Below, piece by piece: positions 26,863 through 35,446 of a stretch of DNA of 64,000 nt (its first letter is position 1; every line of letters starts with the position of its first letter). The notes under the pieces are model-generated. The model was given only the letters and a program-made list of their open reading frames with translations. It was not told the origin of the DNA and did not search any database. Made by a program: the position numbers and the translations under genes. This DNA comes from an uncultured Burkholderiales bacterium (GTDB lineage Bacteria > Pseudomonadota > Gammaproteobacteria > Burkholderiales > Burkholderiaceae_C), in the NCBI GenBank assembly GCA_903871545.1, contig CAIQHG010000059.1, positions 1 through 64,000 on the forward strand, read 5' to 3'.

Positions 26863-27561
26863 TTGAAATTACTAGAGCTGTCAAACATCAATCAGTATTA
26901 CGGTGGATCACATATCTTGAGGAATGTGAGCATTAGCGCTGAGTTAGGAGCCGTGACCGTTCTTTTGGGAAGAAATGGGGTGGGTAAAACCACTTTGTTG
27001 AAATCTTTAATGGGTCTCATCCCTATTCGTTCTGGGACAATTAGCTTTAACGGCAAACCAATCCAAGACTTGCCTTGTGATCAACGTGCCCGCTCGGGGA
27101 TTGGATTTGTTCCCCAGGGCCGAGAAATCTTTAACCGGTTAACGGTTGAGGAGAATTTGCTTATGGGGTTGGCCAGCAAACCGGCATCCTCGGATATACC
27201 CCAAGAGCTGTTTGAGCTTTTCCCGGTTTTAAAACAGATGCGCCACCGCAAAGGAGGCGATCTCTCAGGCGGACAACAGCAGCAATTAGCTATTGCGCGT
27301 GCGCTTGCAAGTGGCCCCAAGTTATTGGTTTTGGATGAACCTACAGAGGGAATTCAGCCAAGTATTATTAAGGAAATCGGACGTGTGATAAAAATGCTTG
27401 CTGGTAGGGCGGATATGGGAATTCTTTTATGCGAACAATATTATGACTTTGCAGAGGAGTTGGCTGATCGCTATGTGGTGATGGACCGGGGTGAAGTAAT
27501 CGCTCAGGGCCCAGGGTCAGAGATGGTGCAAAGGGGCATCAGACAGTTGGTAGCGATCTAA
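26863..27561 (+). CDS. urtE: Urea ABC transporter ATP-binding protein UrtE
   Basis: A 232-residue ATPase (LivF family), the partner of UrtD. Walker A GRNGVGKTT at about 36-44, FVPQGREIFNRLTVEENL, the ABC signature LSGGQQQQLAIARAL and Walker B LLVLDEPTEGIQPSI are all present. It starts with TTG immediately after the urtD stop, which usually reduces but does not prevent expression. Last gene of the urt operon; the convergent ureD ends two bases away, with no terminator visible between them. Confidence 0.95.
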   Translation: MKLLELSNINQYYGGSHILRNVSISAELGAVTVLLGRNGVGKTTLLKSLMGLIPIRSGTISFNGKPIQDLPCDQRARSGIGFVPQGREIFNRLTVEENLLMGLASKPASSDIPQELFELFPVLKQMRHRKGGDLSGGQQQQLAIARALASGPKLLVLDEPTEGIQPSIIKEIGRVIKMLAGRADMGILLCEQYYDFAEELADRYVVMDRGEVIAQGPGSEMVQRGIRQLVAI

Positions 27562-27562
27562 A

Positions 27563-28393
27563 TCAAAGAGCCCAAAGTCGCGGCATCACAGGATCGAGCG
27601 ACCAAATCTGGGAACGCCATTGGAGCCAAATTTTGCGCATCAAACGCATTGAAGGCTCGACTAAATCGGAGAGCGCACGAACAACGATGACGTTGGAGCC
27701 TGGAGAGGTTGCGCCGACTTGAATAGGGGCATCATTGAGCGCGATAACATCTCTCGTTAAATCTAAAATCCTGTTGCGTTTTGCATCATTCATGGGTACT
27801 GCAAATGCAAATATCAAAGTGGCTAGGCACTTCTTATTGTTTAGACCAATTGGACTATTCATCAACATATGGTCATCAGCTTTAATCACGCCCTTATCTA
27901 GCCAGTGACCTTTTAGCTCAAAGTGTTGCTCAATCAACCCTTTTTTAAAGGGGAAATTTGCACTCGGCATACCTAGCGCAGTCACGTCCAGTGCAATTAA
28001 TTCGGACTCCTCTTGAAGATCAAATACACATTTATTGCGCGCCATACACCCATCGTAGGCTAATGCCTCCAGAGGCAGCCATTCAAGTTTAGAGGCATCT
28101 TTCATCTTTACCTGTACATCTTGAGTAGCCCATTTTGAATCGGATTTATAAAACCTTGTGGCACCAGGTGTCGTGATGAGCGCGTGAGCATGATCCTTCA
28201 TATCGATAATAATATCCAGCGTATCACCCCCAACCAAGCCACTGGGCGGGTGGATGAGGACGTTATGGCAAATACCAGTACCCTCAGGGTAAAGACTTTT
28301 TAGAATACGAAGAGGCCCTGAGTGCTCGTGCTTGACTGTAGTGGTCAAGTCTGCACAACTGTAGTGCAGATCAAGGTGTGCATGCCAAGTCAC
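27563..28393 (-). CDS. ureD: Urease accessory protein UreD (UreH)
   Basis: A 276-residue accessory protein through which nickel travels from UreG to apo-urease. Family marks: WHAHLDLHY start, HPPSGLVGGDTLDI (about 48-61), ALITTPGATRFYKS (about 71-84), EWLPLEALAYDGC (about 108-120) and the C-terminal WLQWRSQIW. The start is GTG. It is separated from the other ure genes by the whole urt operon, and follows the channel gene by 44 bases on the same strand, so it may be transcribed with it. Confidence 0.93.
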   Translation of the reverse strand: MTWHAHLDLHYSCADLTTTVKHEHSGPLRILKSLYPEGTGICHNVLIHPPSGLVGGDTLDIIIDMKDHAHALITTPGATRFYKSDSKWATQDVQVKMKDASKLEWLPLEALAYDGCMARNKCVFDLQEESELIALDVTALGMPSANFPFKKGLIEQHFELKGHWLDKGVIKADDHMLMNSPIGLNNKKCLATLIFAFAVPMNDAKRNRILDLTRDVIALNDAPIQVGATSPGSNVIVVRALSDLVEPSMRLMRKIWLQWRSQIWSLDPVMPRLWAL

Positions 28394-28437
28394 AGTGCGC
28401 AGGTAAGCTGGAGGGTGTATGAAGCAGTCACTGAGTT

Positions 28438-30108
28438 TTACGTGGGCTGGGCATCATTATTGGGTTGTTGTGCAGGGCTGGGGGCGCTTGAAGGCTTAGG
28501 AATGATATCTAAAATGCTCTTCCAAAGGGCAAAATCAGTCGCTGTGATTCTGTCTTTAGAAATTGCAATTTGCTCAAACTCCTCTCGGTTGGTCATGACG
28601 CTGAGCTCTTTTATCTCTGCGATTAGAGTTTTAAAGTGTTCGACCGCATGCTCTGGAACAGCTGCAATTTTATGGAGTGGAAAGGCCGATACATCATCCA
28701 TCAGTTCTCGCTCTTTTTTGGCCTTATCGTAAAGACGTTGTAACTCCTCCTCTGACATGTGAAGTCTTTTTGCCTCCTTATTGATGATATCGGCATCTTC
28801 AAAGGAGAGTTTTCCAAGCGAAAGCATTTCGTATAAACGGTTTAGTAATTTTTCTCTATCGATACGGAGTTGATCGCTAAAAGCCGTTGACAAAAGGGCG
28901 GCAGGGATGGCGAAAATACCAATACCCATCAACGCTAAGATAATCGTCATTGCCCGTCCCATGGGAGTCACAGGTGTCAAGTCCCCGTAACCCACTGATG
29001 CAAGCGTAATCACAGCCCAGTAAATCGATTGAGGGATGTTTTCGAATTTATCGGGTTGTGCCTCGTGCTCAAAAAGGTATCCCAAGCTTGCCGTTAAAAC
29101 AACGAGCAACAACATAATAAAGCCAGACGCCGCCATGACAGGCCACTCACGTGCTATGACTTTACCAAGTGTTGCAGTGGCCTCCGTGTAACGTGTGAGC
29201 TTTAAGAGCCTCATTAAACGGAACACTCGCAAGAATCTTAAATCAAAGAGGTGATGTAAAAATATCTCTAAGAAAAAGGGAAGAATGGCTAAAAAATCGA
29301 TAACAGAGGAGGTCGATTTTGCCAGCTTAAGTCTTCCCCAAACAGCGTGTTCAAAACCTGGTTCTTCAACGCAGGTGTAAAGACGCAGGAAATACTCAAT
29401 CGTAAAAACCCCCACCGCAAGCGCGTCAAGAACAACAAACTCAATGTTCAAAATATAGTGAATGCTTTGCACAGACTCAAAGACCACAGCGATCACGGAG
29501 ACTATCACCCACAGAACAATAAATGAGTCAAATAGCTCATGAAATTTACCTCCGAAATCGGATGGGTAAACAATGGCGTGCATCTTTTGCCTAAATGTGC
29601 GCTCCTTGTTGGCTACTCTGAATTCTTGGATCGCAGGGATGATGACTCGAAAGAGTTTTAAGATCCTGAGTAATCTGAGTGCTCTTAAAATCCTTAAATC
29701 TACAGCAATAAAGGACTGAAGATAAAAAGGAATAATGGCTAAGAAATCAATGATTGCAAATGGGCTAAATATGTAGCGCAGAGTTGAGAGTTTCTTGTCT
29801 TTAAACTCGCGGTCTACTGGGGCAAGGTAGAGTCTGGTTAAATATTCGATCGTAAATACGGTCACTGAAATAATATCAAACAGGTGAAACCAACCTTTAT
29901 GGGGCTCAAACACTGCCGGCACGTGCTCAAAGAGCAAGGCAAACATGTTGCCCACTATCAATAGTCCTATCCACTGATCAACATCTTTGAGATGATTGCC
30001 CTCTATTTCTGGATCTAGCAGCCAAGCATATAGCCACTCCTTAAAGGGAAGTCCAGCAGGTATTTCAACCTTGTAATCGTGTCCGCGGAGTTTTGGTTCT
30101 TCAGTCAT
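28438..30108 (-). CDS. Voltage-gated potassium channel with two voltage-sensor domains
   Basis: A 556-residue membrane protein. Residues about 40-160 form a voltage-sensor-like unit whose S4 is rich in Arg at three-residue spacing (R139 to R154, LRILRALRLLRILKLFR). Residues about 190-325 form a second S1-S4 unit (S4 RFLRVFRLMRLLKLTR), followed by the pore: S5 about 331-355, selectivity filter SVGYGD (371-376), S6 GIGIFAIPAALL. A C-terminal cytoplasmic helical region (about 420-530) and a Pro-rich tail follow. So the order is sensor-sensor-pore, whereas ordinary Kv-type channels have one sensor. Its paralogue at 61568 has one. Probable K+ selectivity comes from the filter; gating role of the extra sensor is unknown. 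Confidence 0.85.
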   Translation of the reverse strand: MTEEPKLRGHDYKVEIPAGLPFKEWLYAWLLDPEIEGNHLKDVDQWIGLLIVGNMFALLFEHVPAVFEPHKGWFHLFDIISVTVFTIEYLTRLYLAPVDREFKDKKLSTLRYIFSPFAIIDFLAIIPFYLQSFIAVDLRILRALRLLRILKLFRVIIPAIQEFRVANKERTFRQKMHAIVYPSDFGGKFHELFDSFIVLWVIVSVIAVVFESVQSIHYILNIEFVVLDALAVGVFTIEYFLRLYTCVEEPGFEHAVWGRLKLAKSTSSVIDFLAILPFFLEIFLHHLFDLRFLRVFRLMRLLKLTRYTEATATLGKVIAREWPVMAASGFIMLLLVVLTASLGYLFEHEAQPDKFENIPQSIYWAVITLASVGYGDLTPVTPMGRAMTIILALMGIGIFAIPAALLSTAFSDQLRIDREKLLNRLYEMLSLGKLSFEDADIINKEAKRLHMSEEELQRLYDKAKKERELMDDVSAFPLHKIAAVPEHAVEHFKTLIAEIKELSVMTNREEFEQIAISKDRITATDFALWKSILDIIPKPSSAPSPAQQPNNDAQPT

Positions 30109-30131
30109 ATGGGTTACTGCAAGATTAAGAT

Positions 30132-30788
30132 TTAAAAATCAAAGTCGGCAATTTTCGTTGGATAAGCACCTTTGTCGCATATGGTGACCCTAACGTTTAT
30201 CTTCTCAACGATCAGGTCAGTATTGACCAAGGTACTCGTGACACTGGGAATCGAAGACCCGGCAGGGGTATTTACATTTTTTTCAAGTAAATAGCCTCCC
30301 GCTGTCGATAAATCTGCGGGATCGCATTTTGCGACCAAAGTAAGCGGTTCAAGCGAAAAGGCATTGGTGAGCTCAGACAAAGGTCCGCCCTTAGCCGTTA
30401 ATGCCTTAAAGCATTCTCCCCAAGTTCCAATAGGTATTTCTGGTAGGGTAACGGGTTCATCTTCTGTTCCGTCCTTTTTGGCCGCCAATTTAGCTACCTT
30501 CGTTAGCTCCTTTTTCTCGCGCTCAAGAGCCCCGGCAACACTTGGGCCACCAGAGCATGCTGCGGGCTTGAATCCGTCTTTAAATCTTTCAGCACTGTTC
30601 TCGCTCATCCACTTTACCCAAGCTTCGCCGTTTTCTTTTGACCTCTCAGTCTTCATTCCTTCCTCAAAAGCAAGGCGGCCAAGTAAAGTAACAGATACCA
30701 GTACACCCGCTAAAAAAACGAGAAATACGATATCTGCCAAAGTGGGACCTAATTTTTTAGGAGATATTTTTTCAGCTATTTGTTCCAT
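30132..30788 (-). CDS. Protein with one membrane segment, function unknown
   Basis: A 218-residue protein with a short cytoplasmic N-terminus and one transmembrane helix (about 19-42), leaving about 175 residues on the far side of the membrane. Residues 45-130 are highly charged and helical, and the C-terminal 90 residues look like a small beta-rich domain with four Cys across the protein. It lies 24 bases upstream of the two-sensor channel gene on the same strand and is probably cotranscribed, so it may be a channel partner; this is inference. No family recognised. Confidence 0.6.
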   Translation of the reverse strand: MEQIAEKISPKKLGPTLADIVFLVFLAGVLVSVTLLGRLAFEEGMKTERSKENGEAWVKWMSENSAERFKDGFKPAACSGGPSVAGALEREKKELTKVAKLAAKKDGTEDEPVTLPEIPIGTWGECFKALTAKGGPLSELTNAFSLEPLTLVAKCDPADLSTAGGYLLEKNVNTPAGSSIPSVTSTLVNTDLIVEKINVRVTICDKGAYPTKIADFDF

Positions 30789-31029
30789 AAGTCAGATACT
30801 TAATTGGTTTTTGTGTGGATAGTTTAGGGGCCCGGTGTCCCCAATAATATAGTTGACAATAATGACAGAGATTTATCTAGGAATGTTCGATTGCATCTGC
30901 AGTTAATGGCCATCTAACCATTAGTCCCTCGCGAAATCAAGCCAAAGCCAAATGCATCATTCATAAGATGACAAGATTGATCTTATTCTCTTACATTAGT
31001 GGCTAGATTTTGAAGACAACTCATTAAAT

Positions 31030-31797
31030 CTAATTATTTTGAGAACCTCTGTGAGCCCAACCAGTGGTGTGAAGCTCTATGTAATTAAAAAGTTCGTACA
31101 TTACCATGGCCATTGCGCCCACCACCACCAGCCCGGCGAAGGCTAGCCCCATTTGCATAGCAGATCCAGCAGATATCAGCAAGTAGCCGATCCCCTCGTT
31201 AGAGGCGGTCATCTCCGATACTGTGGTTCCTACGAAGGCCAAAGTGATGGCAACTTTTAAAGAGCCAAAAAAATACGGCATTGAGCGCGGTAAACCCACT
31301 TTGACTAAGACATCCCACCTCTTAGCTCCCAACACGCGCAGCACATCCTCTAACTCGGGCTCCAAAGTTGCAAGGCCCGTAGCAATATTTACCATGATGG
31401 GGAAAAAACTAATTAAAAAAGAAGTCAAGATTGCAGGTCCTATACCAATCCCAAACCAGACAACCAAGATCGGAACAAAAGCGGCCTTGGGCAATGCATT
31501 GAAGGCAGTCATCAAGGGGTAGACCGCAGAGTAAGCCATTTTGGAGCTGCCAATTACAAAGCCTAGCAACACACCCACGATGATTGCTAAACCAAAACCA
31601 GTCATGGTTACCCAATACGTGCGCCATGCATGTGCGGCAATAGTGGAGCGAAACTCAATGAGCTGATTCCAAATTCGTAGAGGGCTTGGAAAGATAAACT
31701 CGGAAACACTAAAGACACTACAAATAGTTTGCCAGATACCGACGCCAATGAGGAGTAATATCCAGGGGGCCCAACGTTCAAGAGTTTTTTGATGCAT
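31030..31797 (-). CDS. ABC transporter permease, SsuC/TauC type
   Basis: A 255-residue inner-membrane permease of the binding-protein-dependent family that also includes nitrate, sulfonate, taurine and thiamine-precursor importers. About six membrane helices; the EAA loop is seen as LEDVLRVLGAKRWDVLVKVGLP (about 152-173), the ATPase contact, and LPKAAFVPILVVWFG is typical for this family. Third gene of a three-gene importer operon (binding protein-ATPase-permease) that follows a sigma-54 promoter. Substrate unknown, likely a nitrogen compound from regulation and neighbours. Confidence 0.88.
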   Translation of the reverse strand: MHQKTLERWAPWILLLIGVGIWQTICSVFSVSEFIFPSPLRIWNQLIEFRSTIAAHAWRTYWVTMTGFGLAIIVGVLLGFVIGSSKMAYSAVYPLMTAFNALPKAAFVPILVVWFGIGIGPAILTSFLISFFPIMVNIATGLATLEPELEDVLRVLGAKRWDVLVKVGLPRSMPYFFGSLKVAITLAFVGTTVSEMTASNEGIGYLLISAGSAMQMGLAFAGLVVVGAMAMVMYELFNYIELHTTGWAHRGSQNN

Positions 31798-31802
31798 TTT
31801 TT

Positions 31803-32648
31803 TTATTGGGCAATTGTAGGTGCGCGGGAGTCTGGGCTTAGTTGTTGTCGGATCGCCCCAATGTGCCCTCGAAGCTCGTGCACGATATCTGTAAATTGAG
31901 GAGTGTAAGTAATCTCCAAATCTCTTGGACGGGGCAGATTTATCTCTCTCGTCACCATAAAGCGCCCAGGACTCTTGCTCATTACGTACACCGTATCCGC
32001 AAGGAAAACCGACTCTCTAAGGTCGTGAGTGACCAGTATGACGTTGAACTTTTGAGTGGTCCACAGATCCCTCAAAATACACCACAACTCCTCTCTCGTA
32101 AAAGCGTCTAGTGCGCCAAACGGCTCATCCAACAAAAGCATCTTAGGCTCATGGATGAGTGCTCTGCAAATGCTGGCGCGTTGTTGCATTCCCCCTGATA
32201 ATTGCCATGGATATTGATCCGCGTAACCCTCAAGTCCGACCGACTTGAGGAGTAAGAGCGCGCGCTGAACGTATTCCTCTTTTTTAGCCTTAAAGTTAGA
32301 TCTGTAAGGCTCAACAATTTCAAGGGGCAGTAATACGTTGTCAAGCGTCGTGCGCCAGGGCAGTAAAGAGGGCGCTTGAAATGCCATTCCACTGATTTTC
32401 AAAGGACCCGTCACCGGTTGAGAGTCCACGAAAATTGTGCCTTTTGTTGGCTTTCTAAGACCAGTCGTCAACTTCATAAAAGTCGATTTACCACAGCCAG
32501 AAGGACCCACGATCGCAATAAACTCTCCTTGTTTAACTCGAAGATTAATGTCCTCCACAGCAAATTGTTTTTTGGCAAGCAAATCATCGTTGTAAGCGAG
32601 CCAAACATTTTGAAAATCAACAAAATAAGCAGAAGAATCAGGCATCAA
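31803..32648 (-). CDS. ABC transporter ATP-binding protein, SsuB/TauB type
   Basis: A 281-residue ATPase: Walker A GPSGCGKST at about 49-57, Q-loop MAFQAPSLLPWRTTLDNV, signature LSGGMQQRASICRAL and Walker B MLLLDEPFGALDAFTREEL, with H-loop VTHDLRES. These are the features of nitrate/sulfonate/taurine-type importers. It sits 8 bases after the binding-protein gene and 5 bases before the permease gene, so all three are one unit. Confidence 0.9.
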   Translation of the reverse strand: MMPDSSAYFVDFQNVWLAYNDDLLAKKQFAVEDINLRVKQGEFIAIVGPSGCGKSTFMKLTTGLRKPTKGTIFVDSQPVTGPLKISGMAFQAPSLLPWRTTLDNVLLPLEIVEPYRSNFKAKKEEYVQRALLLLKSVGLEGYADQYPWQLSGGMQQRASICRALIHEPKMLLLDEPFGALDAFTREELWCILRDLWTTQKFNVILVTHDLRESVFLADTVYVMSKSPGRFMVTREINLPRPRDLEITYTPQFTDIVHELRGHIGAIRQQLSPDSRAPTIAQ

Positions 32649-32656
32649 GTAAAGAT

Positions 32657-33688
32657 TTATTTAAGTTTAGGAAGAATATCGAGCTCTTTTGCACTGGGCA
32701 GAAATGATCCATTCCAGGAGGATTCAACTGTAATACGGTTTTTGGTGCTAAACGCATCTGAAACTTGAGAAGCCATCAAAGCCAATCTGGGAGGGTTGAT
32801 TTGTCCAAATCCTTCTTTGTGAGCGTCGGGACTATTGATCACAGTGTCAATAGCGAGTTTTAATCGACGTGTTTCTAGCTCCGTATTGATGATCCCGTCT
32901 CTAGCTTTAACGGCTTCAATCGCTTTAGCTGGGTCAGCGATAACGTCCTTAACTCCTTTGGTAAACGCTTTTAAGAAAGCTTTAACCGCCGCAGGATTCT
33001 CTTTTAAGATTTTAGGGGACGCAATAATAACGTTACCGTAAAGCTTGACTCCAAACTCTGAGTAAGGCAAAACAACCACATCAGATGCGGGAACGCCTCT
33101 TGCCTCAAGGTTTAGGAGGGAAGTAAATGTGAAACCCGTTATTGCATCTATATCACCTCTTACAAGCATCGTCTCGCGAAGGGGGGGATCCATTGCAGTC
33201 CAAGCAACGTTAGTGATATTGTTGGATTTTGAAAAAATAGGAAATGCACGCCTACCAGCGTCAAATACCGGAGCGCCAAGTTTTTTACCATTTAGATCCG
33301 CAGGGGTTTTAATGCCCGATTTTTTAAGCGCCATGACGGACGCAGGCGTATTGTTATAAACCATCATGATGGCGATGGGCTTGTTAGGAGCGTCCGGGTT
33401 ATTGGCGTTAAATTCCATTAATGCTGCCAGATCAGCAAAACCCAAATCATAGGTGCCAGACGCAACTCGGGTCACTGCACCCCCTGAGCCGTTACCGGCA
33501 TCGACTGAGACATCTAAATTTTCTTCCCTAAAGTATCCCTTTGCAACAGGCAGCAAAAACAAGGCCGAGGGTCCCTCAAATCGCCAGTCCAATTGAAATT
33601 TGATGGGTACTGTTTGTGCGCTTGCTAGTTCTAATGTGAACGCAAGGGCGGCCAATAAAACCCCTTTATTGAAGATACGTCTTGACAT
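32657..33688 (-). CDS. ABC transporter substrate-binding protein, SsuA/ThiY-like
   Basis: A 343-residue periplasmic binding protein with a signal peptide (about 1-24, cleavage after ASAQ). The mature start PIKFQLDWRFEGPSALFLLPVAKGYF is typical of the NMT1/ThiY-like cluster of nitrate/taurine-type binding proteins, as are GSGGAVTRVASGTYDLGFAD (about 66-85) and the ligand-gating LVRGDIDAITGF. It is the first gene of the importer operon and has a sigma-54 promoter about 35 bases upstream. The substrate might be a pyrimidine or an aromatic/ureido nitrogen compound; this cannot be decided here. Confidence 0.85.
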   Translation of the reverse strand: MSRRIFNKGVLLAALAFTLELASAQTVPIKFQLDWRFEGPSALFLLPVAKGYFREENLDVSVDAGNGSGGAVTRVASGTYDLGFADLAALMEFNANNPDAPNKPIAIMMVYNNTPASVMALKKSGIKTPADLNGKKLGAPVFDAGRRAFPIFSKSNNITNVAWTAMDPPLRETMLVRGDIDAITGFTFTSLLNLEARGVPASDVVVLPYSEFGVKLYGNVIIASPKILKENPAAVKAFLKAFTKGVKDVIADPAKAIEAVKARDGIINTELETRRLKLAIDTVINSPDAHKEGFGQINPPRLALMASQVSDAFSTKNRITVESSWNGSFLPSAKELDILPKLK

Positions 33689-33723
33689 AAGTGTTGCTCC
33701 TGGATAAATATAAGTATTAGTTT

Positions 33724-33739
33724 AGCAACAATGGTGCCC
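33724..33739 (-). promoter_or_regulatory. Sigma-54 promoter of the Tau/Ssu-type importer
   Basis: On the minus strand GGGCAC-CATTG-TTGCT agrees with the sigma-54 consensus except at the first base, with correct spacing between GG (-24) and GC (-12). The predicted start point is near 33713, about 25 bases before the ATG at 33688. Confidence 0.65.
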
Positions 33740-33756
33740 ATATTCAGCTAGGTTTT

Positions 33757-33773
33757 TACTCCAAACTGGTGCA
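33757..33773 (-). promoter_or_regulatory. Probable NtrC binding site upstream of the importer
   Basis: TACTCCAAACTGGTGCA on the plus strand agrees with the NtrC consensus TGCACCAAAATGGTGCA in 14 of 17 positions. A further half site TGCACC lies at 33798-33803. The main site is close to the promoter (about 50 bases from the start point), nearer than typical NtrC enhancers. Confidence 0.45.
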
Positions 33774-33960
33774 GTAACAACTTTTTTTAAATGTAAATGC
33801 ACCATTTATAATGGTAATTTGTAATTGAGACTAATTTTAATGCTCACTGATGAATTGTAGTTTGTAAAAAGGGGGATACAAAAGCAAATCTAGACCTAAG
33901 ACTCTATGCACTCTGTATGCGCTCTCTAAGCTTGGTAAGCACTTGGCTCGTGCTCAGCAG

Positions 33961-35220
33961 TTAATGAGCTAAAAGATCATACAAAACGCGGGCTACAACT
34001 TTAGTGGCAGCTCTTAAGTCGCTTAAAACGAGTCTTTCATCCGAGCGTTTGGCGTGGGACTCTAAAACTGTCCTAGGGCCTGCGCCGTAAATGACCCCCG
34101 GAATGGAGTGCTCTGCGTACAAGCGAACATCCGTATAAAGAGGGGTACCCAGAGCTGGAATATCTTCATGTAAAACTTCACTAGCATGTCTTTGGAGCGC
34201 CTGAACCAAGGGTTTGTTTCCGGGCAGGGGCCGCATACTCCTGGCAAGTAAAATACGTTTAACTTCAACGCTGATGTGTTTACTGGGGTCATATTGCTTG
34301 TTGTAGTCTTCAACACTTAGTTTGATCAAATCTCTCAGGGATGCCTCAACTTGAGTGGGATCTTCCTCAGGGATCATACGACGATCAAGTTTAAATACCA
34401 CTTTGCCTGGAATGACATTGGTGTTGGTGCCGGCCTGTATTTTTCCTATGTTTAGGTATGGGTGCGTTATGCCTTCTACGTCAGACGTGATTTGCTTATA
34501 AAGCAAATTCTGTTCGTATAGTTTTTGCATGATGGGGATCGCGCCTTGCAACGCATCGACCCCAGAGTCCGGGATTGCTGCATGAGCCATTTGCCCGTGC
34601 ACAGTTACCTCTAGTTGAAGGCACCCGTTATGCGCAGTTATAACTTGGTAGCTAAAACCAGCAGCAATCATTAAATCAGGCTTCGTGAGGTTATGATTTA
34701 AGAGCCACCCAGGACCCAGCTCTCCACCAAATTCTTCATCATAGGTAAAGTGAAGCTCAATATTGCCGTGCAGTGCTGTCTTTAAAGATTCCAGCGCGCG
34801 GACTGCGAAAGTAAAAGTGGAGAAATCACATTTACTTACTGCTGTGGCACGCCCGTACATAACACCATCTTTGACCACGGCAGCGTAGGGGTCGTAACTC
34901 CAGCCCTCCCCTGGGGGAACCACATCGCCGTGTGCATTTAATGCGATCGTTGGGCCGCTCAAGTACTCTCTTCTTACTATCAAGTTGGTAATCGATTCAA
35001 GACCAGCCTCTTTGACAATGTCTTGGGGAATGGGAATTTGCTTTGCATGCATCCCAAATCCCTCTAACAATTGAGCAGTTCTGAGTGCATGCGGTGTATT
35101 GTTTCCCGGGGGCGTGTCGGTTGGAACTTTTACAAGCTCGCTTAAAAACTCCACCTGTTCGTCAAAATGACTATCTATCCAAGCATCTAATTGGTCGTAA
35201 CTATTTGTGTTTGTGGACAT
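33961..35220 (-). CDS. M20 family metallohydrolase, ArgE/DapE-like
   Basis: A 419-residue cytoplasmic metal-dependent hydrolase of peptidase family M20. The first metal site AHGD (H97, D99) and the catalytic pair E152-E153 (TYDEEFGG) are present, and the dimerisation domain (about 190-320) has the VTVHGQMAHAAIPDSG signature. The usual metal-bridging Asp of the GRGxxDxKG loop is replaced: here the loop reads GRATAVSK (123-130) with Val128 at that place and an Asp only at 132. It probably removes an N-acyl, carbamoyl or ureido group; the neighbours suggest a purine-derived or carbamoyl compound. A ureidoglycolate amidohydrolase role is conceivable but unproven. Confidence 0.75.
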   Translation of the reverse strand: MSTNTNSYDQLDAWIDSHFDEQVEFLSELVKVPTDTPPGNNTPHALRTAQLLEGFGMHAKQIPIPQDIVKEAGLESITNLIVRREYLSGPTIALNAHGDVVPPGEGWSYDPYAAVVKDGVMYGRATAVSKCDFSTFTFAVRALESLKTALHGNIELHFTYDEEFGGELGPGWLLNHNLTKPDLMIAAGFSYQVITAHNGCLQLEVTVHGQMAHAAIPDSGVDALQGAIPIMQKLYEQNLLYKQITSDVEGITHPYLNIGKIQAGTNTNVIPGKVVFKLDRRMIPEEDPTQVEASLRDLIKLSVEDYNKQYDPSKHISVEVKRILLARSMRPLPGNKPLVQALQRHASEVLHEDIPALGTPLYTDVRLYAEHSIPGVIYGAGPRTVLESHAKRSDERLVLSDLRAATKVVARVLYDLLAH

Positions 35221-35446
35221 AAGCTTAAAAGCGCAGTTGAATGTGAAGAATTTGGCGTGAGAGCACTGAAAGTATATTAGTAAATAAGCTACCCTCTGAG
35301 AAGGGGCTCAAACTTATTAAAAGCACACGAGAATATAAGTGTCTAAGTCCTTCAACCCAGTTTGTAAATTAAAAGAGATTTTGCAAGCCGCACTGAAAAG
35401 ATAGAGTTGCCAAAGAGATGAAAGTCGACATTCTCTAAGAACAATT

